DNA of 64,000 nt, taken from the NCBI RefSeq assembly GCF_047948215.1, contig NC_134455.1, positions 77,377,189-77,441,188 of the forward strand, in the 5' to 3' direction. Below, piece by piece: positions 57,269-64,000 of the stretch. Position numbers and translations under genes: made by a program. The notes beneath the pieces are model-generated. The model did no database searches. It saw only the letters and a list, made by a program, of their open reading frames with translations, and was not told the origin of the DNA. Origin of the DNA: Lycorma delicatula. Lineage: Eukaryota; Arthropoda; Insecta; Hemiptera; Fulgoridae. Position 1 is the first letter of the stretch; every line of letters starts with the position of its first letter.

Positions 57269-57902
57269 TTCTGTTGTGTTCAAAGAAAGTGAAGCTTTTA
57301 CTCTATTTATTACAGGAACTGGATGGATAATTAATATTAACATTAAAAAAAAATAAAAACTTAATAATACTGATTTATAAGATGCTTTCCATGTTTTACA
57401 CCAGTACAGAATATTATGGCAAATAATGAAACCGTTTTTTCTTTAAACAGTTTATTAAAAGAAAAAACTATATTCTGGATATTGAAAAAACTGCCGACCT
57501 AAAATAATATTCTTTCCGTGCTAACCAGAAAGTTTACAAAAAATAAAATATGTATATAAAATTCAGTTCACAGTTTATATATATATACCATAATAAATCA
57601 ATTCATTTTTAAAGTATTTTCATCTTTCATTCACGTTTTTTTTTTTAAATTGTTATATATTTAATTTAGAAAATTGCAGCTATTTTTTCCATTATAAGTA
57701 ATACTATGCAATTCATAGTTCCAACGCGTGCGCTATTTACTCACATGTTGCTTACTCGTACTTAGAATACGTATCTCAGCTATTTAGGTTTAGTTAACAA
57801 ATGAGTCTTACATTTGTTTACTAATTATATTACGTGTACATATTGCTGAACATCAAAAATAATAAATAATGTGAACATATTTGTCAATAGTAAAGTTAAA
57901 CC

Positions 57903-57925
57903 AAAAAAAAAAAAAAAAAAAAAAA
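57903..57925. repeat. poly(A) run
   Basis: 23 consecutive A. A nearly identical 'agtaaagttaaacca' / 'agcaaagttaaacca' phrase lies on both sides, a possible small duplication. Confidence 0.85.
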
Positions 57926-58370
57926 CTAGTTTGCAGCAAAGTTAAACCAATACTAATTATAATGTCAGCAGAAATTAATTTTAAAAAAAAGAAAACAATA
58001 ATCGTTTGCATAATTGTTTTGCTGTACTACAGTAATACATCGCAGAAAATATTTTCAAACACTAATAAATACGAACAAATGAACTAATGAATGAACGGTT
58101 CGTTTTCTAAACACCTGATGTCAAATATTAGTAGTGAGTTATACAAAAACATTCATCCCTAACAGTTCAGTATACCAGTATTTTGTTTATAATGTTTTCA
58201 ATGTAAATAAATGCAATTTCATGTTTTGTTTTACATTTGCATAAATGTTGCCTTTGTAATAAACAACGGTAGTTCTAATTACTGATATCAGTTTTTGATG
58301 ATAAAATATACTCGGTATAAAATTATAATTGAACCGGTTTTAATTAACCATTGTACATCTGATTTAATTA

Positions 58371-58441
58371 TATACATATATATATGTAAATATATATATA
58401 TATATATATATAATATATTTATATATATATATATATATATA
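58371..58441. repeat. (TA)n microsatellite, interrupted
   Basis: TA runs with 'gtaaa' and 'taatattt' interruptions. Confidence 0.95.
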
Positions 58442-60014
58442 GGCACTCGGGTATCCATATTTACTTACGTAAACATATGTGATATAGGCGTCTGAAGTAA
58501 TAATATCTTCATATCCAGTTAAGAATAAAGGGATAGTAATTCTAGTTTTGCTGTGTAACTAGAAAATTCTACTAAAATTATTCCGTAGATTATTTGCAAC
58601 TACCAAACATTTAAAATGATTAAAGCTTTTGTAAGTTTATCCGCGGTGGTAGTCATACCACCACAATTGCTGAAGAATAATAAATAGTTTTCAATATAAA
58701 AAAATTGGCTATTAGATCAGTGACAGTTGCCTGTATATATAATACATAATGACAAATAATGATTTTTTTTTTAATTTTCACAGTGGTTTTTCCTTTTTTT
58801 TAAATATGTAATTACGGTTGTACTACTTTTTCCAAAAATCTTCTCTTTTCTTTCTAAAGAAAAAAGTAACACTATACAGTTTTATCTAATTAAATAAAAG
58901 AGCTAAATAATACAGTATAGCACTTCAGCCTAAAAGTAATTACTTAATTGTACTTCTGATGCCAAATTTTAATAAATAATCTAATTATCTAACAAAAAAA
59001 TAATCTTCTGTCCATTCATTTAAAACCAAACAAATTTATATAATACTAATAAATAAACCAAGATTGTATTCATTTCATTTCATTACAAAAAATATATATA
59101 CAAACATTTCTCGTAAACTACACTGTTATTTCATTTTTTAGTGGTTAATTTATCTGCATTTTCACATATTTGCCTCAATATCTTTTAAATATGATCCGCA
59201 AAAGGAATTTATAAAAGAGAATGAAAAGTTGAATAAGTTATACAGCATAGTTAAATGGGATGCGTATTAAAAAAAGATTACTAAACTGAAAATTATTTAA
59301 AAAGTATAAATAGCAATGTCTAAGAAAATATTAACAGAAAGAATATAGTATAATGGAATTAGACTTGAAGAAGAATTTTGCGTAGTTTTATGTTCTATAA
59401 ATTAGAAGTGTAGACGCTACAAAAAAGGGAAAAGAAATTCTGAAGGCTACATATGGGTATGTAGATAGGTAAGGAATATTAAATATATAGCCTGAGTGAA
59501 AAATTATTGAAAGAATCCTTCATATCACGAAGGGAAAAAATGTTAAATGAATTAAAATTAAATTATTGTTAGAAGGATTAATATTATGATAGAAAAAGGT
59601 AATAATTATCAATGGTTTTCAAAGAAATGGAACCTAAAATCAAGAATTCAAAAGTTTAAGTGGAAGATAAAACTGAAGGAGGATGGAAAAATTGTAAGAG
59701 GTCAGCCTTACTGCAAGTAACTATTTAACAACGATAATTCATACACTTACTTATATTTGGAATTTGGAGTTTTACTTTTTCTTCAATTAATTTGTTTTTT
59801 TTTTTTTTTTTGCTGGTTGAAGCAAGTTTTTTTCGTGGCTTTTCTTCAACTCTTGACTGAAAACCCTACAACAATTCAAGTTTTTATCCGTCCAAAATAA
59901 CAGCTTACAATTGAGGATTATTGAGTAAGATTTAATTATTTTAATAAAATAGTTATATATGTGTTTAACTAGAGAAGAAGAATAACTAAATGTATGGTTT
60001 TTTACTTTTGTTTT
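58442..60014. other. AT-rich DNA, no gene seen
   Basis: Only short frames. 59590-59700 is purine-rich. Nothing is recognised. Confidence 0.5.
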
Positions 60015-60868
60015 CTTTTTGTTCAAAAAAATTACGTTTATATTGTAAATATAACTTTGGGGTACGGCAAGCAAACCCAATATCGATATCATTCAAATAT
60101 TCCAGAAAAAATAGCTGAGGAACATAACGAGACACCGTGGATTGTGAAGAACAAGGAGATCCACGTTTACTTAAGAATGACATCTATTCGTGAAGAAATT
60201 TAACGGCTAAGTTCAAAGTATGTACTTAAGCTTAACGCGCACGAAAACCATCTGGCTGTTATTCTTTTGGATAATATTGAAGATGTGAGACGACTAATGA
60301 GGCTGCATGTATTGGATCTAGAGGCTGTTGTGGTTGAATATTATTCTTGTTACTGAATTTTACTGATACTAATTATGAATTATTTTAATTTCGTAATGTG
60401 AACACTTTTTTATGTTTATTAATTGTTTAAGTTTCGAGGTTTCAACTTCGTTTCTTGTTATTTGATCATGTTCATTTGTTATATGTCTTCTGTATCTCTT
60501 ACGTGTGACTTGTGAGAATGTTTTTACACTAATTGTGTTTATTCTGTTTTGTTAACCATTTAATTTGATTGTTCTCAACACTTATGTTATGTTACCATTT
60601 AACGACTTTTTTTTTTTGTTCTTAACAGTATTTATTTTTTTTTGTTCTTAACAGTAATTTTACAATTATTTGTACTTTGTTAGGATTAGTTATATTTTTA
60701 TTCGTTATACTTTTTATCGTACTATACTGTGTTTAAACCTTTATATCGTCTTAGAAGTTATCACTGGATGCCTCCCTTTCACGTAATTATTACTCTGTAC
60801 AATTTACTTATGATTTCATTGTTCAGGAAACTGACTCTAAATAAAGCAATGCACCAAAAAAAATGTTA
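60015..60868 (+). pseudogene. jockey-like LINE, 3' end of ORF2 plus 3' UTR
   Basis: The frame encodes 'E-T-P-W-I-V-K-N-K-E-I-H', 'T-S-I-R-E-E-I', then an in-frame stop (60199-60201), then 'R-L-S-S-K-Y...L-N-A-H-E-N-H-L-A' and 'R-R-L-M-R', ending at 60353-60355. This is the order of the extreme C-terminus of jockey-clade reverse transcriptases ('PW.VRN..IH.DL..P....EI..L...Y..RL..H.N.LA'). The ~500-nt 3' UTR is T-rich and ends in 'aataaa' (60840-60845) with an A run at 60856-60863. 5'-truncated, as usual for LINE insertions, and inactive. Confidence 0.75.
60608..60658. repeat. short tandem duplication in the LINE 3' UTR
   Basis: 'ttttttttgttcttaacagta' occurs twice in a row, separated by a few bases. 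Confidence 0.85.
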
Positions 60869-61619
60869 TAAATTTTTGAAAATTAGGTTTTGATTTTCCT
60901 GCTACATATTTATCAGTATACTGTATGCTAATCGGGTAAAATTTTTCACATGTTGGTGGTATCTTAAAGATTTTCACCTTTCATGTCCCATTTTAATAAA
61001 AAAAATAAACACAATTTCGCCATTGAAAAATTCCAAAAAAATATATTTACATACACCGCACTTGTGAATGTATGTATGTATGATAAACAGTTTTGGGTTG
61101 ATATTCATGCTGGGTAGATCAATTTTGATGAAATCTTCCATATGATTTCTGTATATGTGCAGCATTGATGGCATTTTATTTTGATCACATTCGGTCAAGA
61201 TAGATTAAGTACGAATCTTACAGGTTCCTTATTTCAAAATTTAACAGACTAGCTAAATTTTTCATACAATTGAATGTATCCTTTGGTTAGTAAGGTTTAT
61301 GATATTATTCAAATCCCATAAAAAGATGAAAACAAAAATCCCTTTTTTTGTATTGTGTAGTTTCAGGAATGAAAGTCATATTCTTGTGGTAATTAAATGA
61401 TTCCACTACATTTATATTATGTAACTTTGGTTTACGTAAGTTTTCAATTTCATTTAGAGCTGAATGATACAGAAGAAAATGAGGAATAGTACTGAACGCA
61501 AGGATAGCGAAATATTAATATATCTCTCAACTAATCTCTGTACCTCGATAAAAGTCTCTTGCTGTTTTATCATTAATTTATCGGATGGGTAATTCTTTAT
61601 TTAATGGTGGTTATATTTA

Positions 61620-61888
61620 TTTCGTTTTATTTATGGACGGGATTATTTTGTGCGTTCCGATCCTGCAGACCGGGAAGAAATTATTTGATCGGAGCTGACC
61701 TGGAAAGACTAGTCGCGTATAAGCTTCGTTTCCTCAGCGTTATTCCATTTAAGTCCGTCCCCTGAAGTCCTTTCGGTGCTAGAGCCTTCCGGGCCTAGCA
61801 GGAATGTGCCTTTCGGGGGCTTAGTGTTTGGACCTCCTTCCCTTTAGTTGCATGTGCCGGCGGTGACATAATTTGAAGGTTGAAGGTT
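61620..61888. other. GC-rich patch, probable transposon UTR
   Basis: Compared with AT-rich flanks, this block contains 'gatcctgcagaccgggaag', 'ctagagccttccgggcctag' (a partial palindrome) and 'gtgcctttcgggggcttag'. No frame is open for long. The style resembles the R1-like LINE 3' UTR at 36.7 kb, but I cannot align them. It ends just before a SINE-2. Confidence 0.4.
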
Positions 61889-61913
61889 AATATAATTCGA
61901 CTGTATTTACCAA

Positions 61914-62205
61914 ACCCACCGGGTTGGCCTAGTGGTGAATTTGTCATTGCAAATCAGCTGAAGTCAAGAGTTCTATGATTCAAATCCTAGTAAAGTACTT
62001 TTATAAACAAATATGGATTTTAATGAATACTAGATCGTGGATACTGGTGTTCTATGGTGGCTGGGTTTCAATTAACCACACACCTCAGGAATGGTCAACC
62101 TGAGATTGTACAAGACTACACTTCATTTACATTCATACATGTCATCGTCATTTATCCTCTGAAGTAATACCATACGGTGGTACCGGAGGTTAAATAGAAA
62201 AAAGA
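61914..62205 (+). repeat. SINE-2 copy, full length
   Basis: 'acccaccgggttggcctagtggtgaa' (A box), 'tgattcaaatcctag' (B-box-like), and the complete body to 'cggtggtaccggaggttaaatag' with an A-rich end. It has an internal duplication-like 'tatggattttaatgaatactag' relative to other copies. Confidence 0.85.
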
Positions 62206-62377
62206 AACTGCATTTACCTATTTTTATAAAATTTTTGTAATATGAATTCTGGTTAAGGATATCGATGTTCTTATGGGAATATTTAATTTGTTACAATGGG
62301 TTACAATTTAGATAGCCAACGTTGCAACAGTTTTTGGTAAAGACGAGAAAGTTATGCAACTTTTTGCCGGCTTTCAT

Positions 62378-62378
62378 A

Positions 62379-62434
<56 letters not shown>

Positions 62435-62459
62435 TACTACTACTACTACTACTACTACT
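62378..62459. repeat. compound (ATT)n-(ACT)n microsatellite
   Basis: About 18 ATT units followed by about 9 ACT/CTA units. It is open in every frame on both strands, which explains the homopolymeric frames (poly-Ile, poly-Tyr, poly-Val) seen there. Confidence 0.95.
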
Positions 62460-63869
62460 CCTTTTTTTTTCTTTTTTCCCTTCTCATTACAAAAAATATA
62501 TGTTTGTATGTAAAAAACAATATTCATTGGTATTTCATATTTTACCATTCGTCACAGTATTTCTTACAACTGTAACGAATATAGCGCATGGAGTTAAGAG
62601 AACCATCACTAAAAGCTTTTATCTAGATAAAAGCAGTGAAGTGAAGTGGAGAACTGTACTAGTACAGCTAAATATAGACAATTTAGAAATTCTTCTGTTA
62701 TTACATTACTAACATATTTAAGATATACATAAACTTTAAAATTAATTTCATGTTTTAAGTGATTTTTTTTGTTACCATATATATCTACTGAAAAATAATT
62801 TCTGGCTAGTAAATTAGCTATTACTTAAACACAGAATGAGGATGTAACATTATTCCAAATAATTTATTTATTTTTTTAATTCTATATTCTTTATTAAATA
62901 AAAACATTTAACTTTATTATATGATTTCTCTCCTGCCAAAGGATATACTCTTATTTTTTGATAAAAACATTTTTTTTTTTGGTGGGTAGTTCACACTTCT
63001 TTCTGCCCTTCCTAATATTCATTTACATGATTTTTCTCTTCTTTCTTCTTTTTTCTCGTCTTTTAAACCTTATCCTTTCCTTCCTTTTTTTTATTCTCAT
63101 ATGTTTTCTTAAAAATTCTTCTTTAAATGATCAGTAAAACATTTTAGTTTCTTTTCTATTCTACCTTTTCTATTAGTAATTGTCACTTTCTTCCTTAATT
63201 TCTCTCCCATATATTTTTTTCTTAATTTTCGTACTACCTCTCCTCATCTTTAACTATTTGATGCCTAGCCACGTAGGGTCCCTGCTTCTGAACCCTTCTG
63301 TGTTCATTTAACTCATAATTGTCAGAATAATAATGATAAATAAAAATTAAATCCTGTTTATTTAAAAAATTATCACTGTATTGTATTTCTCTAGAAGAAT
63401 ACTTTGCCAGTATAGGACCAGAAACTTTGAGTGCTCTGAAGAATGCGACTTTCAAAATTATCGGCGTCCATCTTAAAAGTAGTAATCTGTCTGTAGCTTA
63501 CTATTATTTTACAAAGCAATTTTTATTGACATTATTTTTTTTAATGACGGTTAATTTTTGAGATAAGTTTATTTATTCTCTCTTCATGCAATTGTTTGTG
63601 ATTGTGTGTACTTTTGAGCGCATAATTTTATAAACATGTAATAAAGAATACTTTATTTAATTATTAATTATATTTTTTTTTATTAAAATCTTACAAAATC
63701 TTTCTGAGTAACCATTTCCTCATAAAAACTAAACAAGAAAGTGTATTCCTTTCATACAATACCGGTCTAATTTTATTGTTATTCTTGTACGCCTTTATTT
63801 TGTAACTAGTATTCATATACAAGTAAAAATTGAGTTTGTAAATGAAACGATACTAATATCGGGAGTAAT
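62460..63869. other. AT-rich DNA with a pyrimidine-rich stretch
   Basis: The 20-bp perfect palindrome 'gcttttatctagataaaagc' is at 62615-62634. About 63000-63240 is strongly T/C-rich. Frames at 62500-62712 and 63234-63455 (minus) show no motifs. Confidence 0.5.
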
Positions 63870-64000
63870 CGAGTCAGAACCAGCTGTCTGTTCCGTCCGG
63901 CCGATGCGCGGCTGTCCCATCGTAGGTCCACAACCGGTTTGCCCAACGGTCGCCGTTCTCACTGTTCCCCTCACGACCCTTTTGTTTCTCTTCTTTAATT
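63870..64000. other. GC-rich patch at the right edge
   Basis: From about 63870 the composition changes abruptly ('ccgtccggccgatgcgcggc', 'cgacggtcgccg'-type words). One plus frame is open to the window end and one minus frame across it. It could be an exon, a promoter-proximal CpG-containing region or a transposon end. The window stops before this can be settled. Confidence 0.3.

Noticed and set aside
60015..60203. A free-standing 69-codon gene
   Set aside because: The same frame continues after the stop into the conserved jockey-type C-terminus, so it is a LINE remnant.
62291..62575. Frames encoding poly-Ile, poly-Tyr, poly-Thr and poly-Val
   Set aside because: They come from the (ATT)n-(ACT)n repeat, which is open in every frame.

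Overview
This is eukaryotic, strongly AT-rich, non-coding-dominated DNA, most likely from an insect. The evidence is its transposon content: two decayed Tc1/mariner-type transposases, a BEL/Pao retrotransposon fossil, R1-like, RTE-like, R2-like and jockey-like LINE pieces, and two tRNA-derived SINE families. A large-genome hemipteran is my best guess, but nothing in the window fixes the order or species. I see no intact host gene, no bacterial-type gene and no convincing functional tRNA or rRNA gene. The DNA looks like intergenic or long-intron sequence.

Layout. 0-5 kb: a SINE-2b end, a pair of adjacent perfect hairpins (940-1015), a candidate small exon (3230-3284), and a SINE-1 inserted into a reverse SINE-2 with a visible target duplication. 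6-9 kb: two copies of a ~650-bp repeat, family A, with an internal B-box-like motif. 10.5-14.2 kb: RTE-like LINE debris and a mariner transposase fossil. 14-21 kb: AT-rich DNA with one better-balanced block at 18.4-18.9 kb and a third family A copy. 21-25 kb: a tRNA-like relic, a long pyrimidine-rich tract and a BEL/Pao pol fossil. 25.2-27.9 kb: a SINE-1 inside a SINE-1, then a nearly full-length mariner-type element with ~260-bp terminal inverted repeats.

32-38 kb is the densest part: a family B repeat split by a GC-rich ~650-bp insert, an R2-like LINE 3' end, an R1-like LINE reduced to ORF1 plus 3' UTR and invaded by a minus-strand R1-type reverse transcriptase piece, and an RTE-like LINE tail on the minus strand. 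39-45 kb: more SINE-2/2b and family B copies. 47-50 kb: a candidate coding relic, a ~340-bp fold-back palindrome, a nested hairpin cluster and a candidate 60-nt exon. 52-64 kb: degenerate SINE-1-like heads, a fourth family A copy, simple repeats, a jockey-like LINE 3' end, another SINE-2, and a GC-rich patch at the right edge.

The genes do not work together as a system; nearly all recognisable coding matter is dead transposon. Mobility of the SINEs and of families A and B would have depended on proteins encoded elsewhere. The least explained items are family A (a tRNA-like T-arm inside an element with inverted termini), the fold-back element at 48.1-48.5 kb, the GC-rich insert at 32.3-32.9 kb, and the hairpin clusters at 0.95 and 49.1 kb.
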